A DNA stretch of 64,000 bases from Bermanella sp044597725 (GTDB lineage: Bacteria > Pseudomonadota > Gammaproteobacteria > Pseudomonadales > Oceanobacteraceae): the NCBI RefSeq assembly GCF_044597725.1, contig NZ_CP139003.1:2604001-2668000 (forward strand), read 5' to 3'. Positions 1-8,854 of the stretch are shown piece by piece. Both the position numbers and the translations under genes were made by a program. The notes under the pieces are model-generated. The model was given only the letters and a program-made list of their open reading frames with translations. It was not told the DNA's origin and made no database searches. Position 1 is the stretch's first letter. Every line of letters begins with the position of its first letter.

Positions 1-207
1 CTCTTCGTTCACTCGCTCTAAGCCTACAACAGACGTAGGCCCCAAACGACCAAAATAATATAGGTTTACAAGCTCCCCCTGCCCCAACAAGCTAGGCTGC
101 TGTTGTTCAAGTAGCTGGTGAGCTTTTTGCGCCGACATAGCAACGCTGCTAGATGCCGCCAAATACAGCCCTATTATAACACCTATTCTTAGCATCCATG
201 CCAACAT
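1..207 (-). CDS. N-terminal part of an exported protein, cut by the left edge
   Basis: Reading leftward from an ATG at 207 gives 69 open codons up to the window edge with no stop. Residues 1-26 look like a signal peptide: a short basic stretch (MLR), a hydrophobic core (IGVIIGLYLAASSSVA) and a plausible cleavage site around AMSA. The mature part begins with a helical, Gln-rich stretch (AHQLLEQQQ). It starts 15 bases after the rhlB stop on the same strand, so it is probably cotranscribed with rhlB. A second ATG at codon 5 is possible. No family can be recognised from so short a piece. Confidence 0.6.
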   Translation of the reverse strand, partial: MLAWMLRIGVIIGLYLAASSSVAMSAQKAHQLLEQQQPSLLGQGELVNLYYFGRLGPTSVVGLERVNEE

Positions 208-222
208 GTCTTGCGCCCTATA

Positions 223-1578
223 TCACTGAGCCTGATACGGCTCGGTAGACACTTTTTTACCTAAATAAGCTTCTAGGTCCGATAGACCATACGCTTCAAA
301 CTCATCAATAAAGGTAATAGCAATACCACTTGAACCCGCACGACCAGTGCGCCCAATACGGTGAACATAATCTTCAGGATCGTCGGGAAGGTTATAATTA
401 AACACATGGGTTATGCCATCCACGTGAATACCACGGCCTGCTACGTCGGTTGCCACTAACACACTGCCAGGAACAGTTTTAAAACGCTCTAAGGTGGTCA
501 TGCGTTTTTGCTGAGCCACTTCACCACTTAAAAGTAACGCTTTGATACCTTGTTTGTTTAAGCGGTTAGCAAGATCTCTACAGGTATCACGGCGATTGGC
601 AAATATAATGGATTTGCCGGTTTGATCTTCGCCCAAATACTGAATAAGCGCTTTGTCTTTCTCGGTAACTTGTAGGCTGATGAATTTCTGCTGAACCGTT
701 TCCGTGGCAATAGATTCAGGTTCGATTTCCACTTGTTCAGGTTTGTATGTCCAGCTTTCACTCAAGGCAACCACATCGTAAGGATAAGTAGCACTGAACA
801 ATTGAGTTTGACGAATTGATTTTTCAGGCGTTGCACGAATGATGCGTTTTAGATCGGGAATAAAACCCATGTCGAGCATGCGGTCCGCTTCATCAATAAC
901 CAGCATTTCAACTTGATCTAAATACACCACGTTTTGCTGCAAGTAATCTAATAAACGGCCTGGTGTTGCAACCAATACATCAACAACTTCATTTTGTAAT
1001 TGATTACGCTGTTTTTCATAATCGACACCACCCAATACCGTAACAATATTCAGCCCCGTATATTTAGCAAGACCATCGGCATCTTTGGCAATTTGCATGG
1101 CTAACTCACGGGTAGGCGCTAAAATCAATGCTCTTGGTTCACTTGCAAAACGTTCTTCGGGTTGTACTTTTAACAACTTTTGCAACACAGTAATTAAAAA
1201 TGCCGCGGTTTTACCGGTACCGGTTTGAGCTTTACCAATAATATCGCGACCCGCTAGGGTTAACGGTAAAGATTCAGCTTGAATAGGACTGGCATACTCA
1301 AACCCCAAATCGTAAATACCATGCATAATGCGATCATCAAGATCAAAGTCGTGAAAACGTACTTTGCCTTCAGCAGGCTCCACAGCAAACTGGGCTATAT
1401 CCCAAGGCTTAACCGGTTTCTTAGCTGCCGGCTTTTTACGTGGCGATTTATTTGTAGGCTTATTCGATTTAGGTTTCGCTGGCTTAGAATTAGCCGCGTT
1501 TGGCTTAGGCGATTTAGAATTAGGCTTAGTTGTTGGTGTGTTTGGTTCTTTTTTAAATAGATTTTTAATAAATCCCAT
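223..1578 (-). CDS. rhlB: ATP-dependent DEAD-box RNA helicase RhlB
   Basis: A 451-residue DEAD-box RNA helicase that unwinds RNA. In gammaproteobacteria RhlB works in RNA decay with RNase E and PNPase. The first 55 residues are a Lys/Pro/Ser/Asn-rich disordered tail that probably binds RNA. The helicase core follows: the Q motif around 93-103, Walker A AQTGTGKT at 117-124, PTRELAMQ, DEAD at 229-232, SAT at 262-264, and HRIGRTGRAG at 406-415. The tail is on the N-terminal side and its repeats of KP/NSKP are low complexity. RhlE or another DEAD-box paralogue is an alternative, but the core sequence is RhlB-like. It lies two bases after epmC on the same strand. Confidence 0.87.
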   Translation of the reverse strand: MGFIKNLFKKEPNTPTTKPNSKSPKPNAANSKPAKPKSNKPTNKSPRKKPAAKKPVKPWDIAQFAVEPAEGKVRFHDFDLDDRIMHGIYDLGFEYASPIQAESLPLTLAGRDIIGKAQTGTGKTAAFLITVLQKLLKVQPEERFASEPRALILAPTRELAMQIAKDADGLAKYTGLNIVTVLGGVDYEKQRNQLQNEVVDVLVATPGRLLDYLQQNVVYLDQVEMLVIDEADRMLDMGFIPDLKRIIRATPEKSIRQTQLFSATYPYDVVALSESWTYKPEQVEIEPESIATETVQQKFISLQVTEKDKALIQYLGEDQTGKSIIFANRRDTCRDLANRLNKQGIKALLLSGEVAQQKRMTTLERFKTVPGSVLVATDVAGRGIHVDGITHVFNYNLPDDPEDYVHRIGRTGRAGSSGIAITFIDEFEAYGLSDLEAYLGKKVSTEPYQAQ

Positions 1579-1580
1579 AC

Positions 1581-2129
1581 TTATATTGCTTCCAAATTAA
1601 ACTCGCTGGCCGTAATAGGCCCGCGTTGGTAATACTCGATTAATGCATCACTCAACTGTTTTGCCCGCGCGGGTAAACCGACTTCTAAGTAATGCTGTAC
1701 TTGCTGCCAAATATTGTATTTAAACATTTGTATCCGCTGTTCGTTTTCAACCCCAGCACTGAGATTGTCTAAACTTACATTAAACGGATGTTGGGCGCTT
1801 TGAGCCAATATCCACTCTAACGCCTGGGGTTTCACTTCTACCCTCTCAAACTCAACTTGCTCGCTCTCAGTTCGGCCATCGGGTTTGTACCAATAACCAA
1901 AGTCTACTTTTAGGCGACGCTCGTTTCCCGCTATGCACCAGTGGCTAATTTCGTGCAGTGCACTGGCGTAAAATCCGCGAGCAAAGATAACACGATGATA
2001 AGGGTAATAAGTGGTTTTAGGAAGATATATAGGCTCTTCCCCACCTTTAACCAATTCGGTCTTCAGCTCCTGTTTAAAACAGGCATTAAACACATTAATG
2101 ATTTCGCTACAATTATGCATACTAAACAA
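1581..2129 (-). CDS. epmC: Elongation factor P hydroxylase EpmC (YfcM family)
   Basis: EpmC hydroxylates the beta-lysylated lysine of elongation factor P, the last step of that modification. The protein is 182 residues, the same length as the E. coli enzyme, and is similar to it throughout. The block HEISHWCIAG starts at residue 59 and gives an HExxH metal-binding motif (H59, E60, H63), followed by the conserved FGYWYKPDGR and VEVKPQALEW stretches. The EpmA and EpmB genes that precede it in the pathway are not in this window. The 119 bases upstream, shared with the divergent MATE gene, must contain its promoter. Confidence 0.92.
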   Translation of the reverse strand: MFSMHNCSEIINVFNACFKQELKTELVKGGEEPIYLPKTTYYPYHRVIFARGFYASALHEISHWCIAGNERRLKVDFGYWYKPDGRTESEQVEFERVEVKPQALEWILAQSAQHPFNVSLDNLSAGVENEQRIQMFKYNIWQQVQHYLEVGLPARAKQLSDALIEYYQRGPITASEFNLEAI

Positions 2130-2248
2130 ACGATAAAAACTGAGGTGCTTTATACCAGTTATCAGGCATAGTCACCAGTTTAACGGATTGCTTTTCCGCG
2201 GAATTTAGCCATACTGGGCCGCCATTTCGTCTCATTTAGTATCGATTC

Positions 2249-3637
2249 ATGACTCGACTTTCCAAGTTTATAAATACTAGTCGCCCGCTTATGGCGCTAA
2301 TGATCCCTATTTTAGGTACCCAGCTTGCGCAAACCGGCATGGGCGTGGTTGATACCTTAGTGGCGGGAACCGCAGGAACTCTAGATTTAGCCGCAATTGC
2401 TGTGGGCTCCAGTGTTTGGTTGCCCTTGGTACTGTTAGTCAGCGGTATTATGGTGGCATTAACCCCAATGGCAGCCCACTCTCATGGGCGCAAAGACAAT
2501 CAAGCCACTCGCAACGCGCTCCAGCAAGGGCTGTATTTAGCCCTTATTATTGGCATCATCGCCATGGCAATTTTATTAGTCTTTACGCAACCGCTTATGG
2601 CGTTAATGGGCGTCACTGAGAATATTCAGGGGCCCACCAAAGAATATCTCGATTATATCGCCTACGGCCTGCCCGCCGTTGCCATATATCAGGCCTTTCG
2701 CTCATACAACGAGGGTTTAGGACTGACTAAGCCCGTTAGCATCATCGCCCTTAGCGCATTGTTGCTGAACATTCCCATGAACCTAATGTTTGTGCTGGGC
2801 TTTGGCCCCATCGAGGCCATGGGTGGCCCAGGCTGCGGCTTGGCAAGTCTAATCATATTTTATCTTGCTGCCGTGGTTTTAGGTTTATACACCTGGCTGG
2901 GTAAAGCGCATCAAGAGATTCAGCCTTTACAAGATTTTGCTGCGCCTAAATTGAAAGATATAAGTGAAATAAATGCACTGGGGCTACCCATTGGACTGGC
3001 GATATTTGTCGAGGTTAGCTTGTTTTGCATCATCGCCTTATTTATTGCCAGTTTAGGGGCAACCACGGTTGCCGCTCACCAAATCACCCTAAGTGTCTCA
3101 ACCCTTACTTTTATGATTCCGCTAAGTTTGGCCATGGCACTTACCGTACGAGTAGGCCAAGAATTAGGGACCAACAATTTATTAAAGGCAAAAGTTGCGT
3201 GGATTAACGGCCTGCAACTTAACCTGATTTTTGCGTGTTTTAATGCTTCTATATTGTATTTCTTCAGTGACTTTTGGGTTGGTTTTTACACCAGCGACCC
3301 AGACGTAGCTGAACTAGCTACTTGGCTTCTAATGTTTGCCGCTATATTTCAATTAAGTGACAGCTTACAAGTTGGCGCAGCCGGTGCACTGCGAGGTTAT
3401 AAAGACACTCTTGTTACATTGGTTATTACGGTCATTGCATTTTGGCTAATTGGCCTTCCTCTAGGCCACTATTTAGGGCTTAGTAGCGACGCGCCCATGG
3501 GGGCACAAGGCTTTTGGATTGGCTTAATTGCGGGTTTAAGCGTAAATGCTCTGCTGCTAATGTTGCGCCTAAAGCATGTTTCGCAAAAACGCATACAAAC
3601 ACAAGCTATGATAAGCGAACGCCTTATTCAAAACTGA
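2249..3637 (+). CDS. MATE family multidrug efflux transporter (NorM-like)
   Basis: A 462-residue inner-membrane protein with about twelve hydrophobic segments in two similar halves, the usual length and layout of the MATE family. MATE proteins export drugs and toxic cations in exchange for Na+ or H+. Family-like stretches include PILGTQLAQTGMGVVDTLVAG in the first helices and VAAHQITLSVSTLTFMIPLSL at the start of the second half. It is transcribed divergently from epmC. No strong ribosome binding site precedes the ATG at 2249. The substrate cannot be told from the sequence. Confidence 0.88.
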   Translation: MTRLSKFINTSRPLMALMIPILGTQLAQTGMGVVDTLVAGTAGTLDLAAIAVGSSVWLPLVLLVSGIMVALTPMAAHSHGRKDNQATRNALQQGLYLALIIGIIAMAILLVFTQPLMALMGVTENIQGPTKEYLDYIAYGLPAVAIYQAFRSYNEGLGLTKPVSIIALSALLLNIPMNLMFVLGFGPIEAMGGPGCGLASLIIFYLAAVVLGLYTWLGKAHQEIQPLQDFAAPKLKDISEINALGLPIGLAIFVEVSLFCIIALFIASLGATTVAAHQITLSVSTLTFMIPLSLAMALTVRVGQELGTNNLLKAKVAWINGLQLNLIFACFNASILYFFSDFWVGFYTSDPDVAELATWLLMFAAIFQLSDSLQVGAAGALRGYKDTLVTLVITVIAFWLIGLPLGHYLGLSSDAPMGAQGFWIGLIAGLSVNALLLMLRLKHVSQKRIQTQAMISERLIQN

Positions 3638-3707
3638 TTAGCACGCCCTCAAGAATTGTGCCTATACTCAATTTACATGCAGAGAGTAGTCGCACCCTGG
3701 GGGTTTT

Positions 3708-4382
3708 ATGGCAAAACATGCCGACATTATCGATTTTCGCCACCACCAAAAATTGGCACAACCAACCATCCGCCGTTTATTGCCCGAATTAGATGGCATT
3801 GAGATGCTGTATACCAATGATGCCTCCGATGAAATATATAGCTTAAAAGTCCTTTGCTGGGCGGTATGGAGCGACGGACAAGTGGATGGCATGGTGCCAT
3901 GGTTAAACCGAATGGTGGCTTGCCGCACATTGGACGACCCATTGCACGGTCACTGGGAAGGTTACATGGACCCCATGACCGGACAAATACTATTTAGTAT
4001 TCCTCCGCATAAAGAACAATTTTTAAGAGACAGCGCCAAATATTACCCGTTTGATGACTCAACCCCTCCCGTTATTGTGCAAGAGGTACCCGACACAATT
4101 GGCAGCCATGCTATTTTTTCGGCCGATGGGTTTAATAGCTTTTCTATGGAAGAAATTCACAGTTGGCGTTTGTACAGTGATGGCAGCTTACTTGCCATGG
4201 CAGTTGAAGAAAGTGTACGGCATGATACCCCAGTTTTACCCGGTGACGAATGCTTATACAGTGTTTATCATCGCAAAGATTTTCAGTACTATTTCCAACA
4301 CGCTATCGCCAATAAACTTAAAGCCAACGACCCTGATGCCTTGGCGGCCATGGCCAATTTAAGCCGACATCGACATACTTAA
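3708..4382 (+). CDS. Conserved hypothetical cytoplasmic protein
   Basis: A 224-residue protein I do not recognise. It has no signal peptide or membrane segment and looks like a soluble acidic protein with several Trp and Tyr residues (WAVWSDGQVDGM, HSWRLYSDGSL). The last 30 residues are helical and Ala-rich and end in RHRHT. The ATG follows a GGGGG tract at 3698-3702 that could serve as ribosome binding site. It ends 14 bases before the transglycosylase gene, so the two are probably cotranscribed, but this says little about its job. Confidence 0.7.
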   Translation: MAKHADIIDFRHHQKLAQPTIRRLLPELDGIEMLYTNDASDEIYSLKVLCWAVWSDGQVDGMVPWLNRMVACRTLDDPLHGHWEGYMDPMTGQILFSIPPHKEQFLRDSAKYYPFDDSTPPVIVQEVPDTIGSHAIFSADGFNSFSMEEIHSWRLYSDGSLLAMAVEESVRHDTPVLPGDECLYSVYHRKDFQYYFQHAIANKLKANDPDALAAMANLSRHRHT

Positions 4383-4396
4383 TTCAAGAAGAAGCC

Positions 4397-5254
4397 ATGT
4401 TTCATATCAAGGATGACGTTCTACACAGCCTCGAAACCAACCCTTGGAAACGTCTTCGTTATCGGCTGATAAGACTCATTACCAGCCCATTTCGCATGCT
4501 TAAAGCACTCTTTTTTATAACGGGTGCACTGTTTTGGCTTGCCGCAACCACCCTGTTTGTTGCCGGATTTATGATATTAAATAGCCTTCCGCAATTTCAA
4601 ACAATAGGTTTTGAAGGCGCAAAAAAAGATGCTATTGAGCGCATTAATATACGAATGCAACAACATGACGACCCAATACTTGCAGGTTTTAAATGGGTTG
4701 AACTGAGTAAAATTAACCGAGAACTTTTATACGCTATTGTCATGAGCGAAGATGGTGACTTCTTTAGCCATGAAGGCATTGATTACGATGCATTTATGAG
4801 CGCATTAGGTGAAAATATAAAGCGTCAAAGTTTTAGTTATGGTGCCAGTACCATTAGCCAACAAACAATCAAGAACATCTATTTGGATAACAATAAAACC
4901 CTCTATCGAAAATTCAAAGAACTAATGGCAACGCGTAGCCTAGAGCGCCACCTAAGTAAAAATGAAATACTGGAACTGTATCTTAATATTATAGAGTTTG
5001 GCCCCAATTTATATGGCATCGAAGCCGCAAGCCAATATTATTTTGGTCGCTCTGCAAATAACATCAATGCCGCACAAGGGGCATTTTTAGCGGTGTTAAT
5101 GCCCAGTCCGCGCAAATATCATTTCACAGTTTACAAAAACCAATACATGGCACCGCGGCATAAACGTAAATACCGCCGCATACTGCAAGATATGCTATAC
5201 AAGGAATACATTAGCCCAAGTCAATATCAGCAGTACTTAAACTGGTCTTTTTAA
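4397..5254 (+). CDS. mtgA: Monofunctional peptidoglycan glycosyltransferase (MtgA-like, GT51)
   Basis: This 285-residue protein polymerises lipid II into glycan strands at the outer face of the inner membrane. One membrane anchor lies at about residues 36-60. The GT51 domain follows with its classic motifs: SEDGDFFSHEG with the catalytic Glu at 118, GASTISQQ at 149-156, and NEILELYLNIIEFG near 179-192. No transpeptidase domain follows, so it is monofunctional rather than a class A penicillin-binding protein. It is slightly longer at the N-terminus than typical MtgA. An AAGAAG stretch sits just upstream of the ATG. Confidence 0.87.
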   Translation: MFHIKDDVLHSLETNPWKRLRYRLIRLITSPFRMLKALFFITGALFWLAATTLFVAGFMILNSLPQFQTIGFEGAKKDAIERINIRMQQHDDPILAGFKWVELSKINRELLYAIVMSEDGDFFSHEGIDYDAFMSALGENIKRQSFSYGASTISQQTIKNIYLDNNKTLYRKFKELMATRSLERHLSKNEILELYLNIIEFGPNLYGIEAASQYYFGRSANNINAAQGAFLAVLMPSPRKYHFTVYKNQYMAPRHKRKYRRILQDMLYKEYISPSQYQQYLNWSF

Positions 5255-5339
5255 GCCAAAATAAGAACTCAAGGGTGCAATTCCTGTCGCTCCCCCTTAC
5301 ACTCTGTGCGCAAAATAATCGCATGATGAAGGAAACGAC

Positions 5340-6182
5340 ATGCCTATAAAAACCCTGCTCATTCTCATTGTTTTCACAACACTTTATGGTTGCTCATTTG
5401 GTGCCAGCACCCCTTTGGTTATAGCCGAAGTAGGTAACCACGAACTGCAAAAATATAAACAAGAAGTTCGGTTGCGTGCCGCTGCTGCGTTAGCGGAAGA
5501 ACCAGACCTATTAACTTATTCAGTTAAGGGGATTGCCGAGGGTAAAACCAATGAAGTCATCGACACATATTTAAAAGGCTACGGTAAAGATGACTACAGC
5601 CAAGATATGAAAAGCATTGCAATTTATCAAATTGGCTTAATTCATATGAACCGTTTAAACCAAGAACGGGATGACGATAAAGCTAAATTATACTTTCAAC
5701 GCCATTTAATTGAGTTTCCGTACAGCATTTTACAAGAACGTATTCAACACCAGTTAGCCACCATTAAAGAGCGTAAAACCCGCACAGTACAGCTAACACC
5801 AGAACAAATTTTAGACAGAATGGATCAGTCTAACCTACTGCAAAAACCGACTACGGCGTTCGACCAAGACTTAACACCTATGAGTAAACGCGCCATTACC
5901 GAGAACCGCCTTGCCGATGCCGAAGGCGTGTATAAAACCGTTTATAACAACCCAGGTTCAAGTGATAAAATTCGTGCTAAATCTTTATATCAACTGGGCC
6001 TTATCTATATGAGTCCGAACAATAAAGGGCAAAATATTCAAAAAGCCACTTCATTGTTTAGACAAATAATAAATGAATTCCCCAAAACAGAAGAATCACG
6101 TAAAGCTCAAAGCAAGCTGACACGGATTGTAAATGGAAGCTATTTAGACCTTAAACAAGCGGCAAACAACGAATCCCTCTAG
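5340..6182 (+). CDS. Lipoprotein with tetratricopeptide-like repeats
   Basis: A 280-residue predicted lipoprotein. The signal peptide ends in a lipobox (LYGC, acylated Cys 18), preceded by a good AAGGAA ribosome binding site. Two similar helical segments, SIAIYQIGLIHMNRL and KSLYQLGLIYMSPNN, are each followed by FPYS/FPKT and a second helix. This is the pattern of TPR/Sel1-like repeats seen in YfiO- or YbgF-like proteins, so a scaffolding role in the envelope is likely. The precise function is unknown. Its stop codon overlaps the convergent photolyase stop at the palindrome CTAG (6179-6182). Confidence 0.75.
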   Translation: MPIKTLLILIVFTTLYGCSFGASTPLVIAEVGNHELQKYKQEVRLRAAAALAEEPDLLTYSVKGIAEGKTNEVIDTYLKGYGKDDYSQDMKSIAIYQIGLIHMNRLNQERDDDKAKLYFQRHLIEFPYSILQERIQHQLATIKERKTRTVQLTPEQILDRMDQSNLLQKPTTAFDQDLTPMSKRAITENRLADAEGVYKTVYNNPGSSDKIRAKSLYQLGLIYMSPNNKGQNIQKATSLFRQIINEFPKTEESRKAQSKLTRIVNGSYLDLKQAANNESL

Positions 6183-7729
6183 AGAGATTCAATATTATCT
6201 AGGTAATGTTGCGCTTGTTGTAAAATGAGTTGTTTATTCTGCTCTGATTGCTTTTGCCAGTTTTTGTAGGTTAACGCCATGCGCGGATTGCGCTTAAACA
6301 GGTCTTGATGGCGATGCAAAAAGTGCCAGTACAAGCTATTAAACGGGCAGGCATTCTGCCCTGTTTTCTGCGTCGCTTTATAACGGCAAGCGTCACAATA
6401 GTCGCTCATCTTTTTAATATAATTAGCCGAAGCCACATACGGTTTGCTGGCCACAAGGCCACCATCGGCAAACTGACTCATCCCTCGCGTATTGGGCATT
6501 TCCACCCACTCGATGGCATCAATATAAACGCCCAAATACCATTCATCTACATATTTAGGGTCGAGCCCTGCTAACAACGAAAAATTACCAATAACCATAA
6601 GACGCTGTATATGATGAGCATAGGCATATTCCAAGCTTTGCCCCAAGCATGCTTGCATACATTTCATATGGGTTTTACCACTCCAAAAATATTCAGGAAG
6701 CGGGCGTTCTGCTTGTAAATAATTACTATCTTGATATTCAGGCATATTCGCCCAATACATGGCTCGCACAAACTCACGCCAACCTAATATCTGACGAATA
6801 AACCCTTCTATTTGGGCAAGATTAATATCTATATTATCCTCATAGGCGCTTAATGCGGTATTGATCACTTCTAGTGGATTTAGCATTTTGGTGTTTAATG
6901 CAAACGATATACGACTATGATACAAACTCCACTGATGAGGTGACTGGCTCGTCATAGCATCTTGGAATTGTCCAAAGTTTGGTAGAAGATATTCACAAAA
7001 GTACGACAACAACTCTCTACCTTGTTTTCGTGTTACTGGCCAAATAAACGCTTGCGGGTTACCCAATTCACCAAAATAAGGAACATCATGTTTTTCTAAC
7101 CGTTCGAGAATAGCGCTGACATCATGCTTAAATGTAAGCGGCTCGGGAATACTCGCAAGCTCTTGCTCATTTAAAGACTGGCGATTCTCCGCATCATAGT
7201 TCCACTTGCCACCCTTTGGTTCATCCCCCACCATTAAAATATTGAAACGTTTACGCATGCGTCGATAGAATGCTTCCATTCTATGGGCTTTATTCGCCTT
7301 AAATTGTTTTGCTATTTCCTCAAACGGTAATAAAAAATGCTCTGTATCCCACAAGCAAACATCAACACCTTCTATAGCAAAATCCCGTAATTGTATTAGC
7401 AGACGATGCTCATCAGGACGCTGATAATGAAATGTTTTTGCATTGTACTGAGTACAGTAGTGTTCAATAAGATGAGGCAAAGAAGAGAACGCTTGACTCT
7501 CATCAAGCGTTAAATGCACTACATTGTGCCCTGCTTCTCGCAAAGCATGGGCAAAGTTTTCCATGGCCAAAAAGAAACCACATAACTTCTGAATATGATG
7601 TTTCACATATTGGGTTTCTTGTTGTAGCTCAGCAATGATAAACACAGTATCGTCGCTGGGCTCAGCAAACCACGAATGGCGAGCATTGAGTTGGTCACCC
7701 AAAATCAACTTAACATTGCTAATGGCCAT
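6179..7729 (-). CDS. Cryptochrome/photolyase family protein, Fe-S bacterial type (PhrB-like)
   Basis: A 516-residue protein of the FeS-BCP branch of the photolyase/cryptochrome superfamily, whose characterised member is the (6-4) photolyase PhrB of Agrobacterium. It would bind FAD and repair UV lesions or sense light. The N-terminus (VKLILGDQL) opens the alpha/beta antenna domain. GWREFVRAMYWANMP near 316-330 belongs to the FAD-binding region. Four cysteines are placed as expected for a 4Fe-4S cluster: C357, C445, C448 and C461 (YCDACRYK and NACPFN). Classical CPD photolyases lack this cluster. It starts 14 bases after the aldo-keto reductase gene and is probably cotranscribed with it. Confidence 0.9.
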   Translation of the reverse strand: MAISNVKLILGDQLNARHSWFAEPSDDTVFIIAELQQETQYVKHHIQKLCGFFLAMENFAHALREAGHNVVHLTLDESQAFSSLPHLIEHYCTQYNAKTFHYQRPDEHRLLIQLRDFAIEGVDVCLWDTEHFLLPFEEIAKQFKANKAHRMEAFYRRMRKRFNILMVGDEPKGGKWNYDAENRQSLNEQELASIPEPLTFKHDVSAILERLEKHDVPYFGELGNPQAFIWPVTRKQGRELLSYFCEYLLPNFGQFQDAMTSQSPHQWSLYHSRISFALNTKMLNPLEVINTALSAYEDNIDINLAQIEGFIRQILGWREFVRAMYWANMPEYQDSNYLQAERPLPEYFWSGKTHMKCMQACLGQSLEYAYAHHIQRLMVIGNFSLLAGLDPKYVDEWYLGVYIDAIEWVEMPNTRGMSQFADGGLVASKPYVASANYIKKMSDYCDACRYKATQKTGQNACPFNSLYWHFLHRHQDLFKRNPRMALTYKNWQKQSEQNKQLILQQAQHYLDNIESL

Positions 7730-7743
7730 GCTTCACAAACCGC

Positions 7744-8775
7744 TTAAGGTGCCGGATTGCTGTAACGTTTATGGATACTATTAATGGCATCCATAGCATC
7801 TTGCGACAATTCAACATTAATTGAATCAATGTTTTCTTTTAGCTGCTGCATAGAGGTGGCACCAATTATATTCGCCGTTAAAAAGCCCTGCTGATTAACA
7901 AATGCCAGCGCAAGTTGTGTGGGTGTTAAACCTAAATCAGCCGCCAGCTCGGCATAAAGCTTAGTTGCGGCAGTGGCTTCATCGTTCGTGTAACGAGAAA
8001 AGCGTTCCCACAAAGTAAGGCGTGCATTTGCGGGTGAATCGTTTAAGTACTTACCAGTTAACACACCAAAACCAAGAGGACTATAAGCCAACAAACCTAC
8101 TTGCTCACGCCAGCTTACTTCCGCTAAGCCTACTTCGTAGCTGCGGTTTAATAAATTATACGGGTTTTGAATACTAACGGGACGATCAAACCCTTTTTGC
8201 TCGCAAATTTGTAAACCTTTCATTACTCCCCAAGGCGTTTCATTACTAAAGCCCCAGTGTTTAATTTTTCCCGCTTGTTTTAATTCATTCAGCGCTGACA
8301 ATGTTTCTTCCAAGGCTGTTCCTTCTTCCTCTTCACTAGGAACAAAACCCAACTTACCAAAGAAATTAGTATTGCGGTCAGGCCAATGCAGTTGATATAC
8401 GTCTACATAGTCGGTTTGCAAGCGAGTTAGGCTGCTATCAATGGCTCGTTGGATATGATCACGATTTAAGCGTAGATTTTCACGAATATAATTCATGGAG
8501 CCAGGGCCGGTGACTTTTGTCGCCAGAACAACATCATCGCGTTTTTGACGTTTATTTAACCACGTACCAATATGTTCCTCGGTGCGCCCCTGCGTTTCTG
8601 GTTTGGGTGGTACCGGGTACATCTCCGCCACATCAATAAAATTAACACCTTGGCTCACAGCATAATCTAGCTGTTCGTGTGCTTCGGCTTCACTATTTTG
8701 CTCACCCCAAGTCATGGTTCCCAAACAAATACGACTGACATCAACTTGCGTATTACCGAGTTTTGAATATTTCAT
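7744..8775 (-). CDS. Aldo/keto reductase (Tas-like)
   Basis: An NADPH-dependent oxidoreductase with a TIM-barrel fold, about 343 residues, closest in pattern to the Tas subgroup (LGTMTWGEQNSEAEAHEQLD). The catalytic tetrad is visible as Asp in NFIDVAEMYP, the Tyr of the same block, Lys in LATKVTG, and His in YQLHWPDR. Two ATG codons lie six bases apart. An AAAGGA ribosome binding site fits the second ATG (8775) and is too close to the first (8781), so I start at 8775. The physiological substrate is unknown. Confidence 0.88.
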   Translation of the reverse strand: MKYSKLGNTQVDVSRICLGTMTWGEQNSEAEAHEQLDYAVSQGVNFIDVAEMYPVPPKPETQGRTEEHIGTWLNKRQKRDDVVLATKVTGPGSMNYIRENLRLNRDHIQRAIDSSLTRLQTDYVDVYQLHWPDRNTNFFGKLGFVPSEEEEGTALEETLSALNELKQAGKIKHWGFSNETPWGVMKGLQICEQKGFDRPVSIQNPYNLLNRSYEVGLAEVSWREQVGLLAYSPLGFGVLTGKYLNDSPANARLTLWERFSRYTNDEATAATKLYAELAADLGLTPTQLALAFVNQQGFLTANIIGATSMQQLKENIDSINVELSQDAMDAINSIHKRYSNPAP

Positions 8776-8794
8776 AAGCATCCTTTAAAGCGAT

Positions 8795-8824
8795 AAAAAA
8801 ACCAGAGGCTCGCTCTGGTTTTAA
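8795..8824 (-). terminator. Rho-independent terminator of the lipoprotein gene
   Basis: ACCAGAG-GCTCG-CTCTGGT at 8801-8819 forms a 7-bp hairpin. On the minus strand it is followed by a T-run (AAAAAA at 8795-8800 on plus), just after the lipoprotein stop at 8855. T residues also follow on the plus side. Confidence 0.75.
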
Positions 8825-8854
8825 TCATAATATCTTTGCAATTACGGATATTTA

